Shown here one piece after another: positions 34,828 through 46,806 of a stretch of 64,000 nt of DNA. Source of the stretch: Dolomedes plantarius (taxonomy: Eukaryota > Arthropoda > Arachnida > Araneae > Dolomedidae); assembly GCA_907164885.2 (NCBI GenBank), contig OU015497.1, forward strand, positions 66,553,577 to 66,617,576. Reading direction: 5' to 3'. The notes under the pieces were generated by a model. It was not told where the DNA came from and did not search any database. It saw nothing but the letters and a program-made list of their open reading frames with translations. The translations under genes were made by a program, and so were the position numbers. The number at the start of each line of letters is the position of its first letter. Positions within the stretch are counted from its first letter, which is position 1.

Positions 34828-35640
34828 ATGGAGAAAAGGAGAAAATATTTAACAGAAGACGAAATTTCTGAATTGATGAGAAATGTGTCTGAAAATGAAA
34901 GTAGTGACAGTGATACAAAAATCTCGTCGGGTGAATCTGTTTATTTGGAACACCGAGATCAGAGTGATTATGAAGATATATCAGACATTTCTATTCTGAG
35001 TATATCGCGGGACGGTACTTCTTTGTGGTCTTCTCCCGTAAGGGATTTAACTCTACTAACATTCACAGCGGCATGCGGAATAAAAGTCGATGATGCTGTA
35101 TCAAATGAATTGGATTATTTCAGATATTTTTTGATGAAACTGTAATGATTTAATAACTAAATTATTGCGTATTATATTATACTAACCAAATTAATGCGTA
35201 TGAGAGGTTCATAAACCCAGAAAGTGAACATAGTTCATCCTCGAAGTATTTTTGCCTGTAACTAAAGAAGAAATATTTGTTTAATTTGCTTTGGCAATTT
35301 AAATGGGTATCGTGAAAAAACCGAAAATTAAGATGTACTACTCAACGAATCCCATGATTGCAACACCTTTTTTCAGTAAGGTTATGAGTCGGGACCAACG
35401 CATCGAAATTCTGCGATACTTGCATTTCACTTCTACTAATGCCAAAAAGATTGAAAAAATTAAACCTTCTTTAGATTTAATCATTCAAAACTTTCAGAGT
35501 TCTTGATATATTATTGACATATTCTGGATATATTCCTGATAGGAATATATCAGTTGATGAAAGTATCTTACTGCGTTAAGGGAGAGTAGGATTTCGACAT
35601 TATGTCCCAGCGAAAAATATTTTAAACTGTATAACAAAAA
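34828..35640 (+). pseudogene. piggyBac-like transposase remnant (N-terminal half)
   Basis: The first frame (34828-35145, start ATG at 34828) is acidic and serine-rich (EISELMRNVSENESSDSDTK), as piggyBac N-termini are, then reads LDYFRYFFDE-like sequence near the start of the DDE domain. A second frame (35303-35506) reads MYYSTNPMIATPFFSKVMSR then QRIEILRYLHF, which matches the family segment W.TNPxxxTPxFxxxMSRxRFxxILRxLHF. Near 35550-35620, ISVDESILLR, a stop, then GRVGFRHYVPAK matches the region holding the first catalytic aspartate (VDES...KGRxxFxQYxPxK). The other catalytic aspartates and the C-terminal cysteine-rich finger are gone. Several frameshifts and stops occur. Confidence 0.8.
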
Positions 35641-35851
35641 TCTTTTAGTGGAAAAATAATAAAAGAATGTGTAAGTAACCCATATATAGCTCAAATAAAT
35701 AGATTTGTTTGTAAATGTTACTATTTTGGAATTTTTCGTAAATTTAGGCTTAGCTCTTAAAAGTCCGCCGGCCTGGAGGGTACGCTCACGAGAAAAACTT
35801 CCGGCCTCAGAAGAAAGCGCGTGATCGGAACCGCCGTCGCGAAAGGGTTAG

Positions 35852-36797
35852 ATGACGTTCAAACCTGAAAATCAGTAATTTAGCTTTGAAAAAGGGGTTT
35901 TCGCTCACCTATGAAATTTACATTTCCGATTAAAGGTACATTTTCATAGGTTGCATAACATCTTTATTAATTTAATGTTTGTTATAAGTAAATTATTGAA
36001 ATTAAATGTATATTATCTTTAATTACTTGTATTTATCAAATGTAGTTTGCTCATAGGAAAGTCTAGATACGAAATTTTAATGTTTGTACTAAGATATCAA
36101 AGCATAGTTTCATCTACAGGTATAAGCTCTCTTTCAGAATACAGCTTAATAAAGCGAATTTCTTAATACTTTACCATTTTAAATGTAATGAATCATTTAT
36201 TATGGTCCCTCTAGAATTACATGTAGCTATCTATTAAATTAAGGTAGCTTTGCAGTAATCTTTACCCTCCTATCAGTATAATTTTTATTCCACAATTCTA
36301 GTAGGATTTCTGTTAAATATACAATGTTCAGTGTGAGTTGATTTTTATTCTTCACACTACGATACGAAAATCCAATTACTAAAAGGTCCCAGAGAATTTA
36401 GGGCATCGCATTTGTAGAACGTGCCGCTGAGTTTTAAAATACTTCACCTAAGTCCCAGTTTAACTATTGGATCGCCTAAAATTCAAGTCTTGTGATTTTA
36501 AAGAAAGCTATCGCTAAACATACAAACCATTTTATTAATTATAAGTCTTGAGTTTACAGATAAAGAATTTCATTTATTGCTGAAAACTGTAATCGCTGTG
36601 TATCATGTATTTACAGTTCATATTGTATGAAATCTCAGCTTCAGATAGAGAAATAGAGCTTGACTAAAAAGTATGTGAAATTAAAAGAATATGCAATAAT
36701 TAAAAAGCTGTCTTAATTTACGTACCTTTCCTCGTTGTATAATCCTCAAGTACCACTTACACTCCCAGAAATTTTTAATGTCATTAAAACTTAGGCA
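35852..36797. other. No recognised feature
   Basis: A+T-rich non-coding sequence between two piggyBac-type elements. Confidence 0.5.
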
Positions 36798-36801
36798 TTG
36801 A

Positions 36802-38763
36802 CACTAGAAAGACGAGAATTTTTTACTTACTAAAAAGACTGGACGCCGTCATTTTGACGGTTAAAAATAAAATCAAGAATTTAAAATATTTAATGTTTCT
36901 TTTTTTTAAATGTTAAATACTTTAAATTTTGTACTATTTCATACCAATATATAATAAATTAGTATATATTTAGATATTTTTTATGCAGGTATGCCGAGAT
37001 AACATCTAGTATGGTTTATCTGTAAAAATATATGCATGGTTTGTGCAGTCCTTATTTTTCAACACCAATAATTCTCTAGGGTCAATATTTATGTTATTTG
37101 CAAAAATGGGAAGAGACGAAAAGTAACTAACATTTTTCCGGTATTATTTTTGTAATAACACAGGGTCGTGACCTGTTGTTATTAACTACGGCTGAAATCG
37201 TATCTCGTACGCTGGTTGTAAGTTCGCCAATAGGGCGGTAATTAATTAATTAAATAGATGGGCACAACTCTCAAGAATGATACTGAATATACATATATAC
37301 ACTTTATTTATACATATCTATATACATTCAAACTTGTAACACTGAGCATAACGCTGAAACATTAGTAATGCTAGGAATTTACATATATATATGTATAGTC
37401 TTATCCGATCACTATATTTTAAATCATACGATGTTGCCGGCCCTGGCGGGTTAGAGGCGATTATGTAAAGAGGCGGTATGTGAATTGATATTATACAAAA
37501 TGCTCACCCATTTGTCGCAGCCGTCTACATCTACTTCACCGATAAAGCTGGTCCACAGTAGTACACCAAGTTCACACAGTGTTCACAGATTTCGCGGATA
37601 CGGTTTGTTCAATGTAGCGTCGCGGTATATCACCGTCCTATTAATCCAGTTCACTCTATTGGGACTGAAGAGTTCGGTGTCCTTTTATGTCGAAGATCAC
37701 TTATGAAGACTCCTCGGATGTTGCTCAGCACATGTAGCTTCTCTTACACTATGCGGGTCGGTCAGCATTGGTGGGCGGTCGTCTGGGTGTGCAAATCGCT
37801 AGGCGACGGTGCGTATCTCTCTGGTATCGGTTTAAGCTTAATGATAGTATCGTCTCTTCTCCCTCGGCACTACGTAGACATCTATGGGCAATCGCTACTT
37901 CTGCAACTTCTCGTCGCTAATTATTCTATTTCGCGTCCGGAGCTAACGCTGTTCAATCCGTACGTATTATGTAGTTGCGTAGGACCGGCGTCTTTCTTCT
38001 AATAGTATACAGTGGGTCTCTTCTCAGCCCTGTGGCAGCTTATTTTTTGTTGAGTTTCGTAAGTTAGGGCTCTCGTCGACCCGTTGGCAGCTTACTGTTT
38101 TATCATCTTTTTTTTAATGGCGCTCTTTTTACAAATGTCTCATCATCTTGTATATATTCTTCTCCATCCTCGTCTCATTGGTTTTCTCTTCCTCGATCCC
38201 TATTCGCTCGCCACTCCCTCGTTTATAGAGGGGGCGGATGAGATTAGCTCTCATAGGTTATTCTCGCCTCTTGCCTTTCGCAATTACATAAGTTCTGGCA
38301 CCGATTGTGTCTGGTAAAACTTCCCATCAGACGGCCCCACCTGCTCGACCTCCGACCTCAGATATACGGCCGTTGACAACTTAATTTCTACGTTTTTTAT
38401 GGTACCGTAAATCTGGCGTTATAAAAATGTCGGGACTGTAAATTTGCTTGTCCACGCAAGCTGGGTGGCCCCTTAACAATTTAGGTTTCTGTTGTTTTCA
38501 CATTCCGACTCTTTACAATTTTAAAGATTTCTGCCTGCTATCTATATTGCCGTCAAATTGACGGCTTTAAGTCTCAGTAGGTATACAACACATTTTCTCC
38601 CCCTATTTACTACCGAATATAATTTTGTAAATGTATGTGCATATTTCGCGTAAAATTAGAAAATTTTTTTATGAAATTTCAGAAGCCTGAGGACATAAAT
38701 ACAGACATAGAGATCAATAGTATGTCCGAAACCGTCAAAATGACGGCAGCCGTTTTTCTAGTA
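36802..38763. mobile_element. piggyBac-like non-autonomous element, split by an LTR
   Basis: Left end CACTAGAAAGACG and, about 40 bp in, GCCGTCATTTTGACGG (36845-36860). The right end inverted is TACTAGAAAAACGGCTGCCG, with the same palindromic motif at 38732-38748. A third motif copy, GCCGTCAAATTGACGGC, is at 38549-38565. Flanks are TTGA (36798-36801) and TTAA (38764-38767), compatible with a decayed TTAA duplication. No transposase is present. Without the nested LTR the element would be about 630 bp. Superfamily is inferred from end sequence and target. Confidence 0.6.
37151..38478 (-). mobile_element. Probable solo LTR, minus orientation
   Basis: Read on the minus strand the segment begins TGTTAAGGGGCCACCCAGC and ends GTGTTATTACA (TG...CA ends). 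It has a TATA box in CCTCTATAAACGAGG (complement of about 38217-38231) and AATAAAGTGTATA near its far end (complement of about 37302-37314), the order expected for promoter and polyadenylation signal. Flanking ATTTT and ATTTA may be a 5-bp target duplication with one change. Length is 1328 bp, with higher G+C than surroundings. Open frames within it (37485-38317) are probably incidental. Gypsy-type is a guess. Confidence 0.55.
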
Positions 38764-38767
38764 TTAA

Positions 38768-39355
38768 AGACTTAGTTTTGTATGAAGTGTGGAATGGGTC
38801 TAAGATATTTTCAAAACGGTCACTTGATTTGCATTCCTTGGATATCCTTTTTTACTATTACCTGTTTATACAAAGTATTCATCAAAAGAATGTTCACAAC
38901 ACTTCATAGCTCATATTTTGCGACCATTTGTGTGTCTATAGTGCAGGCAAGAAATAAAGACGCCATCCATTTACCTAAAAGATTTTATTATTTAAATAGC
39001 AATCTGAGAGATAGATAATTCAACTTTGAGGCATTATAACATTTTAGACTTTTCTATACAATATTTATAATACAATTTATTTATAAAGTTAATTTTACTT
39101 ATTATCATGTAGGTATTCTTGCATTTTGTTCTAAACTAGTTATCTAGACATACGTCATTTATTCAAATACAAAATCCGTTCTACATAACCTCTTGAATAT
39201 TCCATTATACCGCTGCTGCTGAACCCCAAAATCCATTGTATAACATTTATAACATATGTAAATAACATTTAAATTATATTTAGGAATAATTAATATGAAA
39301 GCTTCTGAAATTTTTTTTTCCAAACAGATGATAGAAAAATCCTTGTTTTCGCAGT
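38768..39355. other. No recognised feature
   Basis: Non-coding sequence. Nothing specific was recognised. Confidence 0.45.
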
Positions 39356-39359
39356 TGTT

Positions 39360-39655
39360 ACTAATGCCTTCTGGCCAGAGGTGTTCCATACCAGGTTTGT
39401 ACAAGCTTTGCGAGCTGAGTGGTGATGCTCCGGTTTGTAATGACGCCAAATTGGTCGGAGGCAGATTTAGCCAGGTTCCACCTCAGTTTTCACAGAGGAC
39501 CCCCAGGGTGATATCTGACGGTATAGCCCCTCCCCCACTCTTTATAACTTCACAGAAAGAGTTTAGGGTCGACGGATTGAACGTGACCATATCCAGCCTA
39601 GACAAGAAGTTATTAAACCTTTCAGCGGGCGCGCTAGTGTACAAAGTGCAACATT
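39360..39655 (-). mobile_element. SINE-type repeat, diverged
   Basis: The stretch from AGGTTCCACCTCAGTTTTCA through CCCCTCCCCCACTCTTTATA to CCATATCCAGCCTAGACAAG aligns in order with 50270-50425, where the tRNA-like head is on the minus strand. The end piece CAGCGGGCGCGCTAGTGTAC is matched in reverse at 40384-40430. A 133-codon plus-strand frame across it is incidental to this repeat. Confidence 0.55.
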
Positions 39656-40079
39656 TTCGTAATTTTCAATGGTTTATTTTTACATGTAAGGTTTGAATGT
39701 TCTAAGCAGTTTCTATTTATAGCTACACCCTTTCTAACGCAGGTCTCATTTTCTGACCCTTGTATCCCTTACCATCCATTGTTAGTCGCGATTTAACCGT
39801 GGTAAACCAGCGATTATAATGGATTAAAATACGACGAAAGCAGCAGTTGTTGCAGTCGATCAAATGTGAAGATATTACACGGTATCACACATAACACGGA
39901 GACGAAAAATCTCATTGCGTTTTTCGGTTTTTGAAGATAATAGGAATCAATCCGCAAGTTTTCCTCAGATCCAATAAACCGGACATTTTTAAAATAAGGA
40001 GATTGTATCTGCATGCTTTGCCCTTTAATTATAAATATATCTCACTATTATAACCATTTTATATCTTGTCGTCGGGATT

Positions 40080-40290
40080 GTGGAGGCCCTGTGGTACAGC
40101 GCGCTGGTTTTCGGTGCTAAGGGTGCTCAGATCGAATCCCATCGTTGCGCCACGAAAAATGCCTCCGTTCGTGTCGTCCCTTCGAAGGGGGTAATGCTGT
40201 CCACCTATACGGTGCCCTCATAATAAAATGTACAGCAAAAACTGCGGCGTAGCTCAGGCGAATGTTTCATTACAAGTGCCTCCGCATAGG
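40080..40290 (+). mobile_element. tRNA-derived SINE
   Basis: AGGCCCTGTGGTACAGCGCG followed by AGATCGAATCCC (40129-40140) gives A-box- and B-box-like elements. The body has CCACCTATACGGTGCCCTCA, shared with copies at 17640 and 21390. It ends in an A-rich tail (A11) near 40293-40304. Confidence 0.75.
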
Positions 40291-40379
40291 TAAAAAAAAA
40301 AAAATATCTTGTCGTAAATCACAGAATTATTGTTTTCAATGTGAAAAAAAAGTTTATTGCAAAAGGAACAATCAAGGTT

Positions 40380-40506
40380 GAAAGAGACGTTGTACTTTGT
40401 GCTACGCGCGCCTGCTGGTTTTCCAAAAATTGCCGTGCCCGCTGAAAAGTTAAAGGCGCTGGCCGGAAATCGTACCGAACACCCTCAGCGCCAAAGGTCG
40501 AAGTGC

Positions 40507-40510
<4 letters not shown>
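40380..40510 (-). mobile_element. tRNA-derived SINE fragment, minus strand
   Basis: On the minus strand, CCTTTGGCGCTGAGGGTGTT then GGTACGATTTCC (complement of 40465-40476) form a tRNA-like head. The following body is related in reverse to 39617-39652. A (TA)n tract begins at its head. Confidence 0.6.

Positions 40511-40511
<1 letters not shown>

Positions 40512-40559
<48 letters not shown>
40512..40559. repeat. (TA)n microsatellite
   Basis: About 23 TA units directly beside the SINE head. Confidence 0.95.
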
Positions 40560-40561
<2 letters not shown>

Positions 40562-40781
40562 AAAAAGTTGAAAGAGAAAACCAGTAATAGCTCTAAAGCT
40601 ACTTGCAGCCAGGAACAAATAACATGAAAAGAAAAGTATGAAAGAGAATTTAGACAGCATTTCTTCATCAGCGGTGTCAATGCTGTCTAAAAACCAATGG
40701 ATTGTTTCCGATGAGTATGATCTATACAATAAACACACTCAGACACCGTACAATCCATGAAAAACAGAAGAATTGATTAAT

Positions 40782-40787
<6 letters not shown>

Positions 40788-40864
<77 letters not shown>
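40788..40864. repeat. (TA)n microsatellite
   Basis: About 38 TA units, followed by ATACATTCATATATATATAT and its near-complement. Confidence 0.95.
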
Positions 40865-40868
<4 letters not shown>

Positions 40869-40899
40869 CATTCATATATATATATATGAATGTTGTGTA

Positions 40900-41330
40900 C
40901 GCGCAGGAATCGTTACATAATGCTAATTTCATTGCTTGGGTTTTCCAACATTCCTTGTAGGAAAAGAATACACTACGGACTTATTAAAATGTCCTACTCA
41001 AATAAAAATAACACAAAAATATATTACATTCATGTGTTTTCTTAAAACAATTTGTTTAAATTGAGATAGCCTTCGCTAAAGCGAACAGTATCCATACTTA
41101 CAGAACGAAAAAAAAACGGCCCCGGAAATAAAAATATAATAAAATATATTGTACAGTGATACTCGTTTATACAGTATGCTCTTTCTAAGAAAAATAATAT
41201 CTCATAAAAACGGGAAGAGAGCAAGTTTCGTGAAATAGAAGAAAACAACAATGGATTCAATAACACGGGTAGAATCATGAAGAAAAAAAGAACAATAGTG
41301 TTTTACTGCTTTTCCGCTTCAACAGATATG
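40900..41330. other. No recognised feature
   Basis: Non-coding sequence between a microsatellite and tandem array D. Confidence 0.4.
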
Positions 41331-41394
41331 TTTATTTTTATCTCTCAGTGTGAGCTTTATTCTACGTCTCAAACAAAAAGAATCTATTTTACGA

Positions 41395-42620
41395 TGATTC
41401 TATCGTAATTTATAACAAATATACGATAAAATTTGTTATTTATGGGAACTTTTCGTACAGAATACTTAATATTTTAGACTTGAAAAGGGTTTCTTTTTCA
41501 GCAGATATAAATTTCCTGACTTTCTTGAATAATAAAATACATTATGAGTTTTATCTAGTTTGAACAATGAAATCCAAGTTTATTTTCAAAAATTGTATAG
41601 CATAGATTTTATAAATGCATAGATTTTTATTTAAAAAATACATAACTATCAATTTAGAGTATAATTGATATTATTAGATTTCAATTTATTAATCGATTGC
41701 CAATATTGTGTTTTACTAGATTTTTTCTGTTTTCAACAACACAGAATTTCAGCTTTCGTATTAATTTATCATTGTAGGTGGCAAAAAAATTCCGCGTGTA
41801 CAAACTCTAATGTATACAACTCTTAAGTTAATGTTCAGAATTCGTATTAGAGGCTATTTTTCATATCTTAAATTTATGTATTTCCGTATTTACTATATAA
41901 GTATGACAGCCATATATTTCTCCAATATTATTCATGATTACACTAAATGCATTAAAAATTTCATTTCTATCCATTGGAAACATGATTTTTATTAGTATTA
42001 AATGACATACAAATTATGATTTTACTAATTATATCACAAATAAATGGGATCCTTGGGGAATTATGAAACACATTATCAGTTTTGTCTAGTTTAAATAATG
42101 TAATACTGAGCGTCCAAGCTGTTTTAAATTTAATACTAAATGTAGTAAATAATACAGAAAATTATATCGTAATTTCTAACAAATATGTACGATAAAATTT
42201 CTCATTTATGGGATTGTATGAACAGAATACTTAATATTTTAGTCTTGAATCGGTTCCTTTTTCAGCAAACATAAATTTCCTGACTGCGTGATTAATGACA
42301 TACATTATAAGTTTCATTTAATATGAATAATGCAATACTGAACATCCAAGCTGATTTTCGAAGCTTATATTAAACGCTATTTACCGCCTCTTGAATTTAT
42401 GTATCGTTGTGTTTACCCTGAATTTAGGTATCTTTGTGTTAACGATACTGTCATAAATCCCTTCTAGAATTTTCTTAATCACATTACATGCATTAAAAAT
42501 AAATAGATTTTTCAAATAAAAATTTCATTATATCAATTGAAAGCATAATTTATATTTGTATTAGATTTAACTTTAATATTTGTTAGATTTACTTCATAAA
42601 TTATATAGAATTCAGGTTTC
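41395..42620 (+). repeat. Diverged tandem repeat array D
   Basis: The series TATCGTAATTTATAACAAAT, ACAGAATACTTAATATTTTA, CTTGAA, TTTTTCAGCA, ATAAATTTCCTGACT occurs at 41400-41525 and again at 42165-42285. Related later segments (TTTTGTCTAGTTTxAATAATGxAATACTGAxCxTCCAAGCTG) occur near 41550, 42095 and 42320. Period is irregular (about 760 bp between full copies, with partial units between). Confidence 0.6.
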
Positions 42621-42841
42621 ATATTATTTTATTATTTTAGTAGACAACTATAAATCACACACGACAAATATTCTATAATAACAAGTTCAGAATACGTCAT
42701 GCATTCGATAAGTAATTTGTTTTATTGCATACATTTTGTATCCTATTTAAGGAACATTGAATTGTTCCGTGTCGAAGTATAACTATTGTGACTCCTTTTA
42801 TACAGACCTATTAATAAATATATTATTAACAATTATATTTT

Positions 42842-43185
42842 AGCTTTAGAAATATGAGCCTTAGTTCAGTTTATTTTAACTATATCAGGGGTGGGAGGAG
42901 AGTGTTAATAGAAAGAGTATTTGTTCATTTACCTCTCAGTTCCTGTGTAGTATACTCAATACAGTTCAGTATTCTAATGTATTATAGCACGATAAAATTC
43001 ATTTCTTATGAGCTTTAGAAAGATGAGACTTAGTTCAGTTTAATTTCACTGCTTCAGGGTTGTGAGGAGAGTGTTAAAAGATAGAGTTATTTGTTAATTT
43101 ACCTCTTTGTTCTGTACTGTACTCGACACAGTTCAGTATTCTAATGCATTATAACATGATGCAATTAATTTCTTATGTATTATAA
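42842..43185 (+). repeat. Tandem duplication, two units of about 170 bp
   Basis: AGCTTTAGAAATATGAGCCT at 42843 and AGCTTTAGAAAGATGAGACT at 43011 start units that continue in step through GAGGAGAGTGTTA, TTTGTTxATTTACCTCT and ACAGTTCAGTATTCTAATG to ATTTCTTATG. Confidence 0.85.
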
Positions 43186-43189
43186 CACG

Positions 43190-45338
43190 ATGTACTACAT
43201 TTCAATGTTCCATTAATACTTTGTTAATGGAACATTGAACCGTATCATATTACAACGGATTTTATTTGACTGTTCTCACACAAATACAATATGTTTAGGG
43301 AGTGTCAGATTTCGGACTAATCAAGGATTGCCTTTTGCAATAGAAAATCATCATGTAGTCATTTGTGTCATGTTGTCATGTAGTCATCATTTGGTGTAGA
43401 GGACAGTAAACATCACGTGTATGGACTGCTATGAGGCATTTATACTGATTTTAATATATCATAGTGTTCTACAAATGTATCAATGAATTTTAAGATATTA
43501 TAATATGTATTATTTGACTATCTATTATGTGTGGGTAGCCATTGAAGGTATTTGTTGCTCTAAAAGCTACAAAAAATAAGTTAAGATCGTTAATCCAATT
43601 TTTAGCTTTTATTTTGAAGAAATAAATATATGCTTTTCTTTTTTAATTTTATAATAAACGTCTAAATATGTTACTTTTCACATTGAAATGGATTTACAAA
43701 ATCATTCACAAAATATTATTTGGACACCTTGTCATAACTATAATGGTTTACATTGAAGTCAAATTTGAGTCCTGGATTATTAATATAAATATTACATAGA
43801 TTCCGAATATTTAGAACAATAGTTTTATTTAAGGTAATCAGTTGTTTTATTTTTATTTACAGTAATAAGTTCCGACAGTTAAATTAACTAATGGTGTCAA
43901 CGCAACAGGAGTTCTCAAAAACTTCTCGTATTGTGAATGAACAGAAAATTTACGCTTAAAAGAAATTTAAGGTTCATATTTTTATATAAATGTAGAGCAC
44001 AAATAGTTAACAGAAATCTTCCAAAGCGTATTCAAGCATTATGTACTGGAGTAGTCTTTCTATAAACATTTTTGTAAAAATAAATGTGGAATTATTTTCA
44101 TGAGGAGTTAGGCAATGGGTGATGACAGGATATTTAAGCCATGAAGATTTATTCAAGTGAGATAAGGGTAAAATAGTTAATATACTTCCTACAAGTCTGT
44201 TTTGAAAACAATTTTTTTTTCTTCTGCTTAGTAGTTTTGGTGTTAGGTAGATAAGACGACTAATCCTACCACAATCACAAAGGAGGAATTTCTACTAACT
44301 TTTAAGTGTGCATATATGGAATAGTGGGAAATGAAAGGTGGAACTGTGATCGTTAAGAGCAGAGAAAAGCACCATTTAAGGCTGATGTGTGCTAATCCTG
44401 TTGGATTCTCTCACCTCAAAGGTAACCCTGAGAAAATTTGTCTACTATTTACATCTATATAAATGCTGATAATCCAATTAAAATAATATTTTCAGAGAGC
44501 CTGAACTTTTATGCACTTTGCAAGAGGATTCATATTATGAATTTCGTCCACCAAAGGAATTAATGAGTGTTTAAAACAAACTATACCTGATTTTCCCCCT
44601 GAATAATTAAAATTTAAAAACAATATTTACAATTAAAAAAAAAGAAAAAAAATGACCAAAGGTGTATTTTTTTGTGTATCATGAATGCAAATTTAAAAAA
44701 AAAATCTTTAAATCAAAGTCGGCAATCCCTGAACAAATTAACTCCATAGGATAACATGGAGGTGAACGAATCAAATAAGATTAGTACACAGCAGCCTTAA
44801 TACTCGTACTTATGCAGAGTAAGGAAAAACTGGTGGAAATGCTCTGCTCAAATGCATATATATATATATAACTGACTTACAAACATGCAAAAATGAAACA
44901 GTAGGAAAAAACAACCACGACCGTTAACAACAGAGAAAAGAAGCATGTATTTATGGGGAATAGGGAAAAACGTATGCCAGCTCCATGCTCGACTGAATCC
45001 AGATGGTGTTGATTCTCCCCCGTGGATATGAATATTGACACTTAAACCCTCAGTGAAAAACAGTCCGGCATGAATATTAGGAGAACAGATAATTGCTTTG
45101 CATTATACGATAATTTGAAATTGTTATACATCATTTTTTAAGAACGTACTAAGTTTAATTCATAAAAAAATAAGTATAATGTAGCATAGTAAAACAATAA
45201 AAAGAAGAAAATGAGTTTATTTAGAATTACGCTTTTGATTAATTTGTAGAAGTACTCTCATACAGAAGTGGGAATGTTATAATATTACGAAAGGAATATA
45301 GAAGAAATAAGCATTGATATCCATAATAGTATTTTTTG

Positions 45339-45340
<2 letters not shown>
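43190..45340. other. A+T-rich sequence; no gene recognised
   Basis: Two loosely similar blocks (near 44330-44440 and 44890-45030, sharing an AACAGAGAAAAG-like phrase) may be an old duplication. Nothing else was recognised. Confidence 0.4.

Positions 45341-45342
<2 letters not shown>

Positions 45343-45386
<44 letters not shown>
45343..45386. repeat. (TA)n microsatellite
   Basis: About 22 TA units directly abutting the Tigger remnant. Confidence 0.95.
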
Positions 45387-45389
<3 letters not shown>

Positions 45390-45989
45390 GTATTCCTCGA
45401 CGAACAACAGAAATTTTTAGATTTAAAAAGAAAGATTTCTCCATCGAATCCTGTCCCTGGAATGTACAGTATGATGCAATATTCTGCAATACTGCAAACA
45501 ATTATGACGCAATAATAGAAACGTATGATGCAATAGTTTAGACACCCACACGATAAATAAAATAAATCTATATTACCTTCAGAAATGGCTTCAGCTTTTC
45601 ATTATATTATAAAAGGACTACGACAGTTAGAAGCAATGGATCACAATGAAGAAAGATTCACAAGTGTAAATCGTCGTATTCAGGAAAATCTGGCTTGTTA
45701 ACCAACAATGTACAAGGAAAAGAAGACACAAACTGTTCCTTCTACCTTGGAAAACTTTCTTTAAAATCTTTCAACGTATATTTTGTCAGAAATTCTGAAC
45801 CAATGGATTGTACTAACATAATAAGTAGTCATGACGAAGAATAATTTATGTCTTCTAAATACAATGTATCGAAACATACGTATCAAAGTAAAAAATATAT
45901 GTATGTGCATATACAATCAAAAATTTGTTTGAAATTCGACGACCAACTCAACTTACGACCAATGTCTCAGTCCCTATCTCGAAGTCGAA

Positions 45990-45990
<1 letters not shown>
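45387..45990 (+). mobile_element. Tigger/pogo-type element remnant
   Basis: The left end after TA is CAGGTATTCCTCGACGAAC, a Tigger-like terminus. The right part contains GAAATTCGACGACCAACTCA and ACTTACGACCAATG, as seen near Tigger right ends. A transposase C-terminal piece lies between. The element is enclosed by (TA)n tracts on both sides. It is a deletion derivative of about 600 bp. Confidence 0.6.
45590..45775 (+). pseudogene. Tigger transposase C-terminal remnant
   Basis: The plus strand reads GLRQLEAMDHNEERFTSVNR then RIQENLAC, a stop, and MYKEKKTQTVPSTLENF. Tigger (pogo-type) transposases commonly end with a segment of the form ...IExMDHNEERxxKVxRxIxxxxxCYKxxYxEKKxxxxQTTLDxFF, which this matches. 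The CENP-B-like DNA-binding half and DDE core are missing. The stop falls where C-Y is usual, so TAA may derive from a Tyr codon region with an indel. Confidence 0.65.

Positions 45991-46029
<39 letters not shown>
45991..46029. repeat. (TA)n microsatellite
   Basis: About 18 TA units between the Tigger remnant and the 46030 element. The last five bases, TAATA, are also the left target duplication of that element. Confidence 0.9.
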
Positions 46030-46355
46030 GGGTGGTTCGAAAAAATCGATTTTTTTTATTTCGGAATCGCGTTACCTCTCAAAAGTTGTAGTTTGGTATC
46101 CTCAATTGGGAAAAAAAAAATTCTAAGTTGACATCTTCAATTCGCGCATGAGGCTGTAAGTTTGAAAAAATATGTTAAAAATTGAAATTTTCAAAAAATA
46201 ACAAAATTAGTTTTTTTGTAATTTTGTATAATGCAACAGCCATAAATTGTCAGTATATAGAGTAGCTTGAACCTAAAAAAATATTTTATAGCTTTTATAT
46301 AATATCTTTAGTTCGCGCATACGCCTTAAATTGGGCTAAAATCGCCTAAAATTTG
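46030..46355 (+). repeat. Left terminal inverted repeat
   Basis: Pairs with 48445-48770. Contains long A and T homopolymers that account for most length differences between the two copies. Confidence 0.85.
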
Positions 46356-46806
46356 AAATTTACGTGTTTAATATACAATAATACATACATGACATATTTA
46401 CGTTTCAAAAGTATTTTAAAAATTCTAAATTTGTTGAATATAACCTTTTATTACAGTATTATACGTACAAATATAGTTACACACATTTATATGTATATAA
46501 TAACATTGCATGTCATAGCTAATTACAGACTGATTTATACATTTTACCTATTTTTTCTGTTTTTAAGATTCCTTAGGTGTGTTGGGCATTGTTTTAAATT
46601 GAGATTTATAGTCAAATGATGGCATAGTTGACCTTGAGAGCAAAGTTTTCCTTATGAAATCATCCCTGTTCTCTTCTCCACATACTTTACTACAAGATTC
46701 TGTTACGGGCTTTACAATTCTTTCGACACTTTGCGTGTGGCATGGAAATTTAATTAGCTCGAACTCTAGGAGAACATTAGTATTAATAAGTTATTCAAGG
46801 CTTTTT

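Larger units (their letters stand above)
34376..35847 (+). mobile_element. piggyBac-type transposon, internally deleted
   Basis: The left end starts CCCTTTCGCGGCG and the right end, inverted, CCCTTTCGCGACGG. Both are flanked by an identical TTAG (34372-34375 and 35848-35851). Just inside the left end a 43-bp unit beginning CGAACGTCACGTATGCGTG is repeated about 2.7 times (34387, 34430, 34473), which suits a transposase-binding subterminal array. The plus-strand coding remnant is piggyBac-like. At 1472 bp it lacks roughly the last half of the usual coding region. Ends and array are G+C-rich against an A+T-rich background. Confidence 0.85.

Noticed and set aside
37485..38317. Several plus-strand frames of 73-99 codons with varied composition
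   Set aside because: They lie inside a minus-strand LTR-like segment with higher G+C. No domain is visible and the frames do not join.
39295..39696. 133-codon plus-strand frame with protein-like composition
   Set aside because: It coincides with a SINE-type repeat also present at 50195-50485, so the open frame is best explained by the repeat.
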